DNA of 64,000 bases, from NCBI RefSeq assembly GCF_023062595.1, contig NZ_JALLAN010000004.1, forward strand, positions 124,001 to 188,000, in the 5' to 3' direction. This DNA comes from Arthrobacter rhizosphaerae (lineage in GTDB: Bacteria; Actinomycetota; Actinomycetes; Actinomycetales; Micrococcaceae). Positions 53,811 to 62,458 of this stretch are shown here, piece by piece. The first letter of the stretch is position 1. Each line of letters starts with the position of its first letter. The notes under the pieces are model-generated. The model searched no databases. It saw only the letters and a program-made list of their open reading frames with translations, and was not told the origin of the DNA. The position numbers and the translations under genes were made by a program.

Positions 53811-54875
53811 TCAGCGCGGTGCGAAGCCCGGAGGACGGCCCGGTGAAGCTTCGGTGAACTGAAGGTGGCCGTAAACCCGGCGCAGCCGCTCCATCCACCA
53901 GTCCACACGATCGGGTGGCGCAGCGAACTCAGCCAGCAGCCCCGGGTCGGCGACGACCTCGCGGAGCCGGATGGCGCCGTCGTCGGGCACCAGGGAATCC
54001 CGGGTGACGTCCCCGGCGAGCAGCGACACCGTCCCCAGGCCGCAGGCATAGGGGAGCTCCGGGAGCGTTGCGGCGAGCGCCAGCCCGGCCCGGATTCCCA
54101 CGGAAGTGTCCAGGGCGGAACTCACGACGGCGGGAAGTCCGGCCTGGCTCACGATCTCCAGGGCACGCCGCACTCCGCCCAGCGGCGCTACTTTCACCAC
54201 GATCAGGTCGGCGGCACCGGCCCTTGCAACCTTCAGCGGGTCCTCTTCCTTGCGGACGCTCTCGTCGGCGGCGATCAGTACGGGGGTTCCGGCCGCTCGA
54301 AGCTGGCGCCGCACCTCCGCGAGGCCCTCGATATCCGCAACGGGCTGCTCGGCGTACTCAAGCCCGACGCCGGAGAGCCGGGTGAGTGCGTGAACTGCCT
54401 CAGCCACATCCCAGCCGCCGTTCGCGTCTACCCGGATGGCCGCCTCGGGGAGGGCTGCACGGACGGCGGCGACCCGGTCGACGTCGTCCGTCAGGAACTG
54501 TCCTCGCTCGGCCACCTTGATCTTGACGGCGTCCACGCGACCGAAGCGCGCCAGTACCTCAGGCACCTGGCTGGCATGGACCGCCGGCACAGTGGCGTTG
54601 ACCGGAATGCTGTTCCGAAGCGGCTCGGGGAAGTCGTGCCAGGCAGCCTCAATGGCCGAGGCTAGCCAGCGGGAGGCTTCGGCGTCGGCATATTCAGGAA
54701 AGGGGCCAAACTCACCCCAGCCCCTGGGACCCTGTAGCAGGAGGGCCTCCCGGTGCAGGATCCCGCGGAACTTCACTCGCATGGGCAGGCTGACTACACG
54801 GGCGCCGTCGCGGATTTCCTCCCAGGGCGGGAGCCCGGGGTTATTCGGCAGGGAGGAGGTTGGTGACTCGGGCAC
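53811..54875 (-). CDS. menC: o-Succinylbenzoate synthase
   Basis: 354 residues. Enolase-superfamily enzyme that dehydrates SHCHC to o-succinylbenzoate. Visible: AVKIKVAERGQ (second-strand Lys), IRVDANGGWDVAEAV (first metal Asp), EYAEQPVADIEGLAEVR (Glu), IAADESV (Asp), and VVKVAPLGGVRRALE (Lys). Length is close to the ~320-residue actinobacterial form with an N-terminal extension. It diverges from the PAP2 gene and lies upstream of phoX on the same strand; there is no terminator between, so readthrough is possible. Confidence 0.92.
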   Translation of the reverse strand: MPESPTSSLPNNPGLPPWEEIRDGARVVSLPMRVKFRGILHREALLLQGPRGWGEFGPFPEYADAEASRWLASAIEAAWHDFPEPLRNSIPVNATVPAVHASQVPEVLARFGRVDAVKIKVAERGQFLTDDVDRVAAVRAALPEAAIRVDANGGWDVAEAVHALTRLSGVGLEYAEQPVADIEGLAEVRRQLRAAGTPVLIAADESVRKEEDPLKVARAGAADLIVVKVAPLGGVRRALEIVSQAGLPAVVSSALDTSVGIRAGLALAATLPELPYACGLGTVSLLAGDVTRDSLVPDDGAIRLREVVADPGLLAEFAAPPDRVDWWMERLRRVYGHLQFTEASPGRPPGFAPR

Positions 54876-54928
54876 AGCGCCACTCTACCTTCAGGCAGTT
54901 CGCAGGCTTTTGTGGCACTCTGGGAGGA

Positions 54929-55954
54929 ATGACACACAGCCGCCAGCCCTTCACCGCCCATGCGTCCTCAGACGCTGAGCATGAGGCTGCCGGACACGAT
55001 GAAGCAGCCACACGGCACCACCGTGGGGGCGGCAACATGGAAAACAGCAACGGACGCAGCATTAACAGAGACGACGACTACAGCCGTGGCGGCTTCGCGT
55101 CCGGGTTCCTCTTCCTGCTGGCCACACTCGCCTGCGGCGCTGGCGTTGCCGGGACTTACTACTTCTTTGTCCGCACCACCACAGGCCAGTACATCGATGA
55201 ATCGGCCCTGGTTGAGGCGGTGGCCATCCACGGACCTGCGGGCAAGGCGGCCACGCAGCTACTGGACTGGCTTCCCACTCTCTCCCTGGTGATGGCCATC
55301 ATTGTGGTCATTTTTGTGTGCGTAATCCGACGGCGGTGGATGGCCGCAGGCATTACGGTGACCGCTTGTGTGGCCGCGAACCTTGCCACACAGGTCATCA
55401 AGGATCTGGTTCCCGTCCGGCCTTTCCGGGGCGTCACGACCCTTGACCTGAATTCCCTCCCGTCCGGGCACACCACCCTGGCAGCGTCCGCCGCGGCCGC
55501 TGTTTTCATCATGGCTTCACCGCGCTGGCGTCCGCTCGCCGCGTTCCTGGGCGGCAGCTTCGCCGTCGCGAGCGGCGTTTCCACCCTGATCAACCAGTGG
55601 CACCGCCCCGCCGACGTGGTGGCGGCGTTCCTTGTGGTGGGGGTCTTTATGTTTCCGGCGGGCTGGCTGGTGATCCGGACCGGGCCGGCATGGAACGTAT
55701 GGGAGGGCTACGGACGGCACCTGGGATCCCTGCGGCTGTGGGTGATCCTCCCGGTGCTGACGTGCCTGGCCGCCGCGGGAGTAGCCGCCTACTCGCTGCT
55801 GATGGTCGGGCCGGGAGCGCAGCAGGCAGGCGGCACCATCAGCTACTTTTGGGCCGGGGTCTCGCTCATTGTGATCGCCGGGTATCTGGCCACTCTGGCG
55901 GGAGTCTGGCTTTTCGGGCATGCAGTACGACGGCGGAACAGGGCCCTGCGGTAG
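54929..55954 (+). CDS. PAP2-family membrane phosphatase
   Basis: 341 residues from ATG 54929; an ATG at 55037 would remove a polar His-rich tail of 36 residues. Six or more spans. The three phosphatase motifs are present: KDLVPVRPFRG, SLPSGHTTLAAS and NQWHRPADV. Probably dephosphorylates an isoprenoid or phosphatidate lipid at the outer face of the membrane. After the phosphatase core are about four further hydrophobic segments of unknown role. It diverges from menC and converges on the MFS gene across a family B palindrome. Confidence 0.88.
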   Translation: MTHSRQPFTAHASSDAEHEAAGHDEAATRHHRGGGNMENSNGRSINRDDDYSRGGFASGFLFLLATLACGAGVAGTYYFFVRTTTGQYIDESALVEAVAIHGPAGKAATQLLDWLPTLSLVMAIIVVIFVCVIRRRWMAAGITVTACVAANLATQVIKDLVPVRPFRGVTTLDLNSLPSGHTTLAASAAAAVFIMASPRWRPLAAFLGGSFAVASGVSTLINQWHRPADVVAAFLVVGVFMFPAGWLVIRTGPAWNVWEGYGRHLGSLRLWVILPVLTCLAAAGVAAYSLLMVGPGAQQAGGTISYFWAGVSLIVIAGYLATLAGVWLFGHAVRRRNRALR

Positions 55955-55983
55955 CCCCGCCTCCCGCTAGGCCCACCCGAGCG

Positions 55984-56049
55984 CCCAACTAAGTAGCAGT
56001 AGATGCTGTTATGAGCGCCCAAAACAGCAGGTACTGCTACCTAGTTGGG
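55984..56049. repeat. Intergenic palindrome, family B (copy 2)
   Basis: Arms 55984-56001 and 56032-56049 pair at 17 of 18 positions (CCCAACTAAGTAGCAGTA); inner TGCTGTT/AACAGCA arms follow. Same family as 23845-23910. It lies between convergent PAP2 and MFS genes. Confidence 0.8.
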
Positions 56050-56060
56050 TAGGCCGGCCC

Positions 56061-57275
56061 CTAGTAGTTCCGGCGGTGCCTGAGCCGCGGAATTGTCACC
56101 GCGAACACGGCGGCCGCAGCGAAACCCAGCAGCCCCGTTGCCCGCACCCCCATGCCCAACGAGGCGAGCGCGGTGACGCCGGAAAGCAGCACGGGCCCTC
56201 CGGTTGCGCCGGCATCCGCAATGAACCGCCACAGGCCAAGGAACTGCCCGCGGCCGTGTTCGGGCGAGAAGTCAGCTCCGAGAGTCATGACAAGGCCAGA
56301 GCTGATGCCGTTGCCGAATCCCACCAGCATGGCCACGAGCGTGAGCCCCAGGAATCCGGACGTCAGCGGAATCAGCATCAGGGCAATGCCCATGATGACC
56401 GTGGCAGGAAGGGCCACCCACAGCCGGCCTTTGCGGTCCATGAGTTTGCCCGCCGGGTAGAACACCAGCATGTCCACGGCGCCGGACAACCCGTAGATCA
56501 GCGACGCCTGGGTGGCATCCATCCCCAAGTGGTCGGCCCAGAGCGGGATCACCACCTGCCGGGAGGCACGCAGGGCGCTGAGCAGCAGGATCCCGAAGCC
56601 AACGGTGAGGAACACTCCGGCATGGGAGGAGCCAACGCTGCGGAGGGTGGGCGCAGGTCCGCTGTGCGAGCCCGCTGTGTCCGCCGGCGCCAGCTCCTGA
56701 ATGGTCAGGGCAATGGCGGCGGCGGCCAGCATCGCCGCCACGCCCACCCAGTACGCTCCGCTGATTCCGGCCAGCTGCATCACGCCCGCCCCGATGAAGG
56801 GCCCCAGGAAGATGCCGATCCGGCTGACTCCGCCAAGGGTCGATAAGGCCCTCGCCCTGTACCTCACGGGCACAGCTTCGGTGAGGTACTTCTGGCGGGC
56901 CAGACTGAAAACGCTCGCGGCCATCCCGACGACGACCATCGCCGCCGCGAGCAGCCAGACTCCGTCCGGCACAAGCGGCGAAAGCCCGGCTGCGGTCAGC
57001 GCGAGCGCTCCCGCCGCTGCGGCGCCCGCGATGGACCACTTCTCGCCGAACTTCAGGGTAATAAGGGAGGCGGGGAGGTTGAAAAACCAGGACCCAAGGC
57101 CGATCAGGGTGACGATGAGCGCGGCAGCGGCCACGGAGGCGCCAAGGTCGCGGGCGGTCAGGGCCACCACCGGGAGGATGGCCCCCTCCCCCAAACTGAA
57201 CAGCAGGCCCGGGCCGAACGCGGGAACTGCGATACCGCGGAGGCTGAAGGGAGGGGCTGCACGCTGGGTGGTCAT
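56061..57275 (-). CDS. MFS transporter, drug-efflux-like
   Basis: 404 residues from the ATG at 57273-57275; a longer frame lacks homology. Twelve predicted spans. The first loop, after GEGAILPVVALTARDLGASVAAAALIVT (in pieces), and the span 4-5 region RQKYLTEAVPVRYRARALSTLGGVSRIG resemble multidrug-resistance-type efflux carriers. The substrate is unknown. It diverges from the SulP-carbonic anhydrase gene. Confidence 0.85.
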   Translation of the reverse strand: MTTQRAAPPFSLRGIAVPAFGPGLLFSLGEGAILPVVALTARDLGASVAAAALIVTLIGLGSWFFNLPASLITLKFGEKWSIAGAAAAGALALTAAGLSPLVPDGVWLLAAAMVVVGMAASVFSLARQKYLTEAVPVRYRARALSTLGGVSRIGIFLGPFIGAGVMQLAGISGAYWVGVAAMLAAAAIALTIQELAPADTAGSHSGPAPTLRSVGSSHAGVFLTVGFGILLLSALRASRQVVIPLWADHLGMDATQASLIYGLSGAVDMLVFYPAGKLMDRKGRLWVALPATVIMGIALMLIPLTSGFLGLTLVAMLVGFGNGISSGLVMTLGADFSPEHGRGQFLGLWRFIADAGATGGPVLLSGVTALASLGMGVRATGLLGFAAAAVFAVTIPRLRHRRNY

Positions 57276-57427
57276 CCCTTTTATCCTAGGTGTGATCTGG
57301 GCCGCGACGTTCGATGAGGGCGACCCGCCAACGAGATGGTCCAACGAACTGCACCCCTCAAAAGTTCCTGTTGGTCCCCACATGACGGCCTCTGCTCACA
57401 AATCCTGTCACACGAGTCACATCTGCT

Positions 57428-57444
57428 TGTCACCATACGTGACA
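57428..57444. promoter_or_regulatory. Inverted repeat TGTCAC-N5-GTGACA upstream of SulP-carbonic anhydrase
   Basis: Perfect 6-5-6 dyad, 50 bases before the ATG. A second weaker site of the same kind (TGTCAC...GTCACA, 57406-57421) lies just upstream. The spacing suits a Crp/Fnr-like dimer, though the half sites differ from TGTGA-N6-TCACA. Likely operator in the divergent MFS/SulP region. Confidence 0.5.
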
Positions 57445-57493
57445 GGTTTTCTAGGCTGGAGGAGCCAGTCATTCGCCCAGCCAAGGAAACCCA

Positions 57494-59797
57494 ATGCTGC
57501 ATTCGTCAGATTCCGCCGCTGTCCCCAACGATGCCCACAGCCCGCCCGGCAAGAAGGCATCCATGCAAGGCAAGCCCAGTCTCCTCAGCAATCTAGGCGC
57601 CGACCTCCCCGCATCCCTGGTGGTCTTCCTTGTGGCGCTCCCACTCTCGCTCGGTATTGCCGCTGCTTCCGGAGCGCCGGTTATGGCGGGCCTCATCGCA
57701 GCGGCAGTGGGAGGCATTATCGCGGGCAGCCTGGGTGGTTCGCCGTTGCAGGTGAGCGGCCCAGCTGCCGGTCTCACCGTCGTCGTTGCCGGCCTGGTTG
57801 ACGAGTTCGGCTGGCAGGTAACGTGCGCGATCACCGCTGCGGCCGGCGTCGTGCAGCTGGTGCTGGGCATCAGCCGTGTTGGCCGGGCCGCGCTGGCAGT
57901 GTCGCCGGTTGTTGTCAAAGCCATGCTCGCCGGCATTGGCATAACGATCATCCTGCAGCAGGTGCATGTGCTGCTCGGCGGCAAAGCTGCTGGTTCCGCC
58001 GTCGAGAACCTGACTGGCCTGCCAGCAGCCATCATCAACGTGGAGTTACATTCCGCCTTCCTCGGTTTGGCGGTTGTCGCCGTGCTCCTTGGATGGAAGT
58101 ACCTGCCCACCGCGGTGCGCAAAGTTCCGGGCCCGCTGGCGGCCGTCGTAGTGGTGTCTGCGCTGTCCATGGCTGTGGCCCCCAACGTCGAGCGCATCAG
58201 CTTCACCGGTTCGCTGTCCGACGCAGTTGCCTTGCCCAGCTTGCCTGACGGTAACTGGCGTGCTGCGGCCATGGCGGTCATTACGGTGGCCCTGATCGCG
58301 AGTATCGAATCGTTGCTGTCCGCCGTCGCCGTGGACAAGATGCATGCCGGTGCGCGCACGAATCTTAACCGCGAGCTCGTGGGACAAGGTTCCGCCAACG
58401 TGGTTTCCGGTATGCTCGGCGGCCTCCCGGTTACCGGCGTGATTGTCCGCAGCGCCACCAACGTCGAAGCCGGCGCGGCGACCAGAGCGTCCGCAATATT
58501 GCACGGCGTCTGGGTCCTGGTGTTCTCGGCCCTGTTCGCCGGCCTCATCCAGCTGATTCCGCTCTCAGTGCTGGCTGGCCTGTTGCTGGTCATCGGCGCG
58601 AAGCTCATCAAAATCGCCGACATCAAAACGAGCCTGCGCACCGGCGACCTTCTCGTCTACGTGGTCACCCTCGCTTGCGTCGTCATACTCAACCTGCTCG
58701 AAGGTGTCATCATCGGACTGGCACTCGCAGCCCTCTCCGTGCTGTGGCGCGTGCTCAGGGCGCAGATCCAAGCGCAAGCACCCTTAGCCGACTCCCTGCC
58801 CTGGCGTGTCACCATCGCCGGATCCTGCAGCTTCTTTGCCCTCCCGCGGCTCAATCGCGTGCTCCACTCCGTGCCCGCGAGCGAGGACGTGGTGGTCGAG
58901 CTCAACGCCGACTACCTCGACCATGCATTCCGCGAGGCCCTGGTCGCCTGGCAGACGCAGCATCGGAATACCGGCGCCACCGTGACCCTGGAGGAGCACG
59001 GCACTACCGCCTTCCGCGATGCCGCGGACAACGCGCCCCAGCGGCAGGACCCGAGCGAGTTTCCGCTGCCGCCCCGGACTTCCTGGCAGCCGTCACCACC
59101 GGAGGCCGCTCATAAAGCAGAGCACGACGACGCCGGGCAGCTGCCGCTGCGGTCAATCCTCCTGGGCAGCGACAAATACCATCGGCGGCACGCTGACAAG
59201 GTGCGCCCGCTCGTGCAGGACCTCACTGAGGGTCAGAATCCGGACACGCTGTTCGTCGCCTGCGTGGACTCACGGGTCAATCCGAACCTCATCACCAGCA
59301 GCGGCCCCGGAGATCTCCTGACACTCCGGAATATCGGCAACGTCGTGTGCAGCGACGGACGGGATGCCTCGATTGATTCGGCACTGTCCTTCGCTGTCAA
59401 AGGCTTGTCCGTGGACTCGATCGTGGTCTGCGGACACTCCAACTGTGGCGCGATGAAGGCTGTTATTGCCGACGCAGAGGGTGGTTCCAATCCCGTCTTG
59501 GGCGCCGGGTTTGATGCCTGGCTGGAGCACTCACGGCCGAGCTATCGTGAGCTCCTTAACAGTCACCCCGTGGCGGTCGCTGCTGAGGCGGAGGGGTACA
59601 GCCGCCTCGACCAGCTGAGCATGGTGAACGTCGCCCTGCAGCTCAGGAAGCTGGAACAGCACCCCGTCACCGGTCCCGCCATGGCTTCTGGTGATGTGCA
59701 GGCCACGGGTCTGTTCTACGACATCCCCACGGCCCGCGTGGTCCTGGTAACTCCGGAGGGCATCGAACAGCTGGATCCAAGCATGGCGGCTCGCTAA
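57494..59797 (+). CDS. SulP anion transporter fused to beta-carbonic anhydrase
   Basis: 767 residues from ATG 57494, which has AAGGAA at good spacing. Residues ~35-440 form a SulP/SLC26 membrane domain (GLIAAAVGGIIAGSLGGSPLQVSGPAAG, LSAVAVDKMH, SVLAGLLLVIGAKLI). About 460-530 is a STAS-like region (VELNADYLDHAFREALVAW). About 545-767 is a beta-carbonic anhydrase with the zinc residues in FVACVDSRVNPN (Cys, Asp-Arg dyad) and VVCGHSNCGAM (His, Cys). It should couple bicarbonate uptake to CO2/HCO3- interconversion. Fusions of this type are known; kinetics and anion choice are inference. Confidence 0.93.
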   Translation: MLHSSDSAAVPNDAHSPPGKKASMQGKPSLLSNLGADLPASLVVFLVALPLSLGIAAASGAPVMAGLIAAAVGGIIAGSLGGSPLQVSGPAAGLTVVVAGLVDEFGWQVTCAITAAAGVVQLVLGISRVGRAALAVSPVVVKAMLAGIGITIILQQVHVLLGGKAAGSAVENLTGLPAAIINVELHSAFLGLAVVAVLLGWKYLPTAVRKVPGPLAAVVVVSALSMAVAPNVERISFTGSLSDAVALPSLPDGNWRAAAMAVITVALIASIESLLSAVAVDKMHAGARTNLNRELVGQGSANVVSGMLGGLPVTGVIVRSATNVEAGAATRASAILHGVWVLVFSALFAGLIQLIPLSVLAGLLLVIGAKLIKIADIKTSLRTGDLLVYVVTLACVVILNLLEGVIIGLALAALSVLWRVLRAQIQAQAPLADSLPWRVTIAGSCSFFALPRLNRVLHSVPASEDVVVELNADYLDHAFREALVAWQTQHRNTGATVTLEEHGTTAFRDAADNAPQRQDPSEFPLPPRTSWQPSPPEAAHKAEHDDAGQLPLRSILLGSDKYHRRHADKVRPLVQDLTEGQNPDTLFVACVDSRVNPNLITSSGPGDLLTLRNIGNVVCSDGRDASIDSALSFAVKGLSVDSIVVCGHSNCGAMKAVIADAEGGSNPVLGAGFDAWLEHSRPSYRELLNSHPVAVAAEAEGYSRLDQLSMVNVALQLRKLEQHPVTGPAMASGDVQATGLFYDIPTARVVLVTPEGIEQLDPSMAAR

Positions 59798-59827
59798 GGG
59801 AAGGTCCGCTCCTCACCGCAACGCCAT

Positions 59828-60469
59828 TCAGCCTTCAGCCAGCAGCATGCCCGGAAGGACGTCACAGAGCCATGCCATAATCTGGTCGTGGCTCCAGCCG
59901 CGCTCGACAACAAGCTGGTGGTACGTGCTGTCGCCGTAAACAGTCATGAACGCATCGGTGAGCTGATCGATGGGCCCATCGGCACGGAGCGGCCCCTTCT
60001 CCGCCAGTATCTCCAGGACCTGTCCGAAACCGTCCCTGCGAAGGTTTTCATGGTACTGGTGCGTTCGGCGCACCTCGTCATCGGTCAGGGCAGCTGCGCG
60101 AAGAACTTCGGAGATGGCCGACGCACGCGCAAACAGGGGACCTGCTCCACGAATGAAGATCCGCAATGCCTCAGCAGCGTCGGGCTCCTCCATCATCTCT
60201 GTCCACCATGGTTGGGACTGCGGTGGGCGGGGATCCTCTTCGCCCAGGACCGCGGCGTCAATTACGGCACTGATGAGCTCGGGTTTGGTGTGGAACACGA
60301 AATACACGGTCTGCGAAGCTACTCCGGCACGGGCAGCAATGCCAGCCATGGTGGCGCCATGGAATCCTCGGGCAATAAATTCCTGATGCGCTGCCTTTAC
60401 CAGCTTGCGCCGCGTTGCGTCCGCTTTCTTCCTGCGGGAGCTCTTGACGTGCAGTGTGTCGGGGTCCAT
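59828..60469 (-). CDS. TetR/AcrR-family transcriptional regulator
   Basis: 213 residues. N-terminal helix-turn-helix: RRKLVKAAHQEFIARGFHGATMAGIAARAGVASQTVYFVFHTK (in pieces, about 18-60). The C-terminal ligand domain is variable. It starts 15 bases from a clear palindromic operator shared with the divergent gene at 60526, so it probably represses both itself and that gene, responding to a small hydrophobic ligand that is not known. Confidence 0.9.
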   Translation of the reverse strand: MDPDTLHVKSSRRKKADATRRKLVKAAHQEFIARGFHGATMAGIAARAGVASQTVYFVFHTKPELISAVIDAAVLGEEDPRPPQSQPWWTEMMEEPDAAEALRIFIRGAGPLFARASAISEVLRAAALTDDEVRRTHQYHENLRRDGFGQVLEILAEKGPLRADGPIDQLTDAFMTVYGDSTYHQLVVERGWSHDQIMAWLCDVLPGMLLAEG

Positions 60470-60483
60470 ATTTAGAGTATCTC

Positions 60484-60502
60484 ACTAGAGCGTTACTCTA
60501 GT
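60484..60502. promoter_or_regulatory. TetR operator ACTAGAG-N5-CTCTAGT
   Basis: Perfect seven-base arms (60484-60490 and 60496-60502) around CGTTA, in the 56-base gap between the TetR gene and the divergent membrane protein gene. Position and symmetry make it the likely TetR binding site for both promoters. Confidence 0.75.
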
Positions 60503-60525
60503 TGGATTCAAAATCAGAGGCCATC

Positions 60526-61041
60526 ATGAAAACGCGGTTCTTTGGCAGACCAGCGGTCACTCTCACAGCGGTGGGCATGACGGGCGGGATTGCCTGGGCC
60601 GCGGGCTTCCGCGGTTACATGGTGGAGCTCGCCGGTCCGGCATCCACTTTCGATTGGTGGGGTACATTCGGCGGACTCATCTTTCCCGGTGCCGTTGCCG
60701 GAGGAGCGATCGCAGTGGCCCTGATGGCAGTGGGTGGTGGCTACGCTGTGTCGCGCCGGGGTCCGCTGTGGAGCAGGCTGGCCTGTGGCATCACCAGCGC
60801 AGCCCTCCTTGCGGCCCTTGCTCTGGCCGGGCCCGGAATCGCCGGCCCTGCACTCGCTCTTACGGAGCCTCGCGGCGCATGGGTTGCCGTCCTGGCCGTG
60901 TCGTTCGTGATTGTCCTGGCCCTCGCCTCGTCGATCCCGCATCGGCCCGCGGTGACTGCCGCGGATCCGCTCGTCCCGTTCCAATCAATCAAGCTTGCAC
61001 GCGAAGGCGTGCGTCCGCCCCTGGGAAAGGACGCCTCATGA
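60526..61041 (+). CDS. Small membrane protein under TetR control
   Basis: 171 residues from the ATG at 60526 (AGAGG six bases upstream; a longer reading starts at 60502 inside the operator). Four hydrophobic segments (about 10-28, 48-70, 85-107 and 117-135), ending in a polar tail. Family not recognised. It overlaps the SRPBCC gene by four bases (ATGA), so the two are coupled. Likely target of the TetR regulator. Confidence 0.75.
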   Translation: MKTRFFGRPAVTLTAVGMTGGIAWAAGFRGYMVELAGPASTFDWWGTFGGLIFPGAVAGGAIAVALMAVGGGYAVSRRGPLWSRLACGITSAALLAALALAGPGIAGPALALTEPRGAWVAVLAVSFVIVLALASSIPHRPAVTAADPLVPFQSIKLAREGVRPPLGKDAS

Positions 61042-61481
61042 GACGGCTCCAGCTGGAGACTCGCATCGAGTTGCGGGCTCCGGCCTCAAAGGTGTTCAAC
61101 TTCGTCGCGGACCACACGAACGCACCCCGATGGCAGAGCGGCCTCGATGAGATAAGGCGCATCACGCCGGGTCCTATCGGCGTTGGCACTGAACATGAGT
61201 TAACGCGACGATTCGCAGGAATGAAAGTCGTCGCCCGCAACCGCTTCATCGCCTACGAGCCTGGCCGCTTCGTAGCCTTCGAGATCCCATCGGGCAAGAT
61301 GACCGGTGTCGCTTCCTATCTGGTTGAGCCCACCGGCGCCGACACCTGTCGGCTCACCAGCAATGTGGATTTCCAAGTGGGCGGCCTGGCCCGGTTCGCA
61401 GTGCCCCTTCTGACGGTGATCTTCAAGCGAGACGTCAAGAAGGCCCTGGCCACCCTCAAGGTCCTGATGGAGCACCACTAA
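61038..61481 (+). CDS. SRPBCC-family (START-like) protein
   Basis: 147 residues from the ATG at 61038, overlapping the upstream stop. Polyketide cyclase/START-like fold: TRIELRAPASKVFNFVADHTNAPRWQSGLDEIRRI in pieces at the N-terminus, then VVARNRFIAYEPGRFVAFEI, LTSNVDFQVGG and the final amphipathic helix. Members bind hydrophobic ligands; ligand unknown. Coupled to the small membrane protein and probably controlled by the TetR regulator. Confidence 0.88.
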   Translation: MRRLQLETRIELRAPASKVFNFVADHTNAPRWQSGLDEIRRITPGPIGVGTEHELTRRFAGMKVVARNRFIAYEPGRFVAFEIPSGKMTGVASYLVEPTGADTCRLTSNVDFQVGGLARFAVPLLTVIFKRDVKKALATLKVLMEHH

Positions 61482-61543
61482 GCCAGCGTCGACAGGATCT
61501 GATGCACGTGATCGCACTCCCGCTCACCACGGCCATTTAGACA

Positions 61544-61553
61544 GTAAGCTTAC
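61544..61553. promoter_or_regulatory. GTARGCYTAC element upstream of alpha/beta hydrolase
   Basis: Perfect palindrome GTAAGCTTAC within CAGTAAGCTTACTAT, five bases before the first ATG (61559). TACTAT at its right end could be a -10 hexamer; if so, transcription starts after 61559 and translation should use the ATG at 61658. Confidence 0.5.
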
Positions 61554-61558
61554 TATCC

Positions 61559-62458
61559 ATGAAGTCCATCGACGAAGACGCCCATATCCCGCATCCCGGA
61601 TCTGGTCGCGGTGAACTGCCAGGAAATGCCACGGCGGGGCGGCGATATCCTCAAGCCATGGACCGTTCCGTAAAACCTGACGTCACCGACGTCGAGTACG
61701 GAGGCCTTCGCGGGCGCATCTACGCGTCCCCCGGCAATGGGAGAAACCCCGACGGCGGGCCCACCTTCCTGCTGGTCCACGGCATCGGCGTTTCCCACCG
61801 GTACCTTGCCAGGCTTCACAAGGCTCTGTCCTTATCCGCCGACGCGTACTCCATCGATCTCCCTGGGTTCGGCTCCATGCCCAAGCCGAAGCGGCAACTG
61901 AGTGTGGAGGACTACGCCTCCTTCATCCGTTTGGCCCTGACGGACCTTGGCATCACGGAGAACTGCGTCGTTATCGGCCACTCCATGGGAACGCAGTTCG
62001 GGGTGGAGGCGGCCATCCAGGATCCGGGACTGTTCTCGTACGTGGTGCTGATGGGGCCGGTGGTTGATCCGAAGCGGCGGCACGTTCTCAAGCAGGCCTG
62101 GGATCTTATCCGCGACGGTGTGGGCTCCGAATCCTGGAGCTCCAACTGGATCGTCTTCTCGGACTACTGGAGGTGCGGGCCGCGGTGGTACCTGAAGGAG
62201 CTGCGCGTCATGATGGACTACCCCATGGAAGAACGCGTGGCACAGGTCAAGGCTCCGGTCCTGGTGATCAGGGGTGAACGGGATCCGGTGGCCAAAGGAG
62301 ACTGGGCCCGCAGGCTTGCAGCGCGGGCAGGCGCCCGGATCGTCGAGTTCCCCGGATGCGGTCACGTGGTGCAGCACCTGGCCACTGAAAAGGTAGCCGA
62401 GGTGATCAGGACGTTCGCAGGCCTTCCCGCTGTGGCCTCCAAGGACGGAACGAAGTGA
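61559..62458 (+). CDS. Alpha/beta hydrolase
   Basis: Up to 299 residues. Core motifs: VHGIGVSHRYLARL (oxyanion region), nucleophile elbow GHSMGTQFG (Ser ~142), acid in RGERDPVAKGDWA, and the catalytic His in PGCGHVVQHL. Substrate unknown. The first 33 residues from ATG 61559 are not conserved; the ATG at 61658 (MDRSVKPDVTDVEYGG) may be the true start. Its stop overlaps the next gene (GTGA), so two hydrolases are coupled. Confidence 0.9.
   Translation: MKSIDEDAHIPHPGSGRGELPGNATAGRRYPQAMDRSVKPDVTDVEYGGLRGRIYASPGNGRNPDGGPTFLLVHGIGVSHRYLARLHKALSLSADAYSIDLPGFGSMPKPKRQLSVEDYASFIRLALTDLGITENCVVIGHSMGTQFGVEAAIQDPGLFSYVVLMGPVVDPKRRHVLKQAWDLIRDGVGSESWSSNWIVFSDYWRCGPRWYLKELRVMMDYPMEERVAQVKAPVLVIRGERDPVAKGDWARRLAARAGARIVEFPGCGHVVQHLATEKVAEVIRTFAGLPAVASKDGTK

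Noticed and set aside
51799..53862. Long plus-strand open frame (about 690 codons) over phoX
   Set aside because: Antisense to phoX; composition is typical of a codon-bias shadow.
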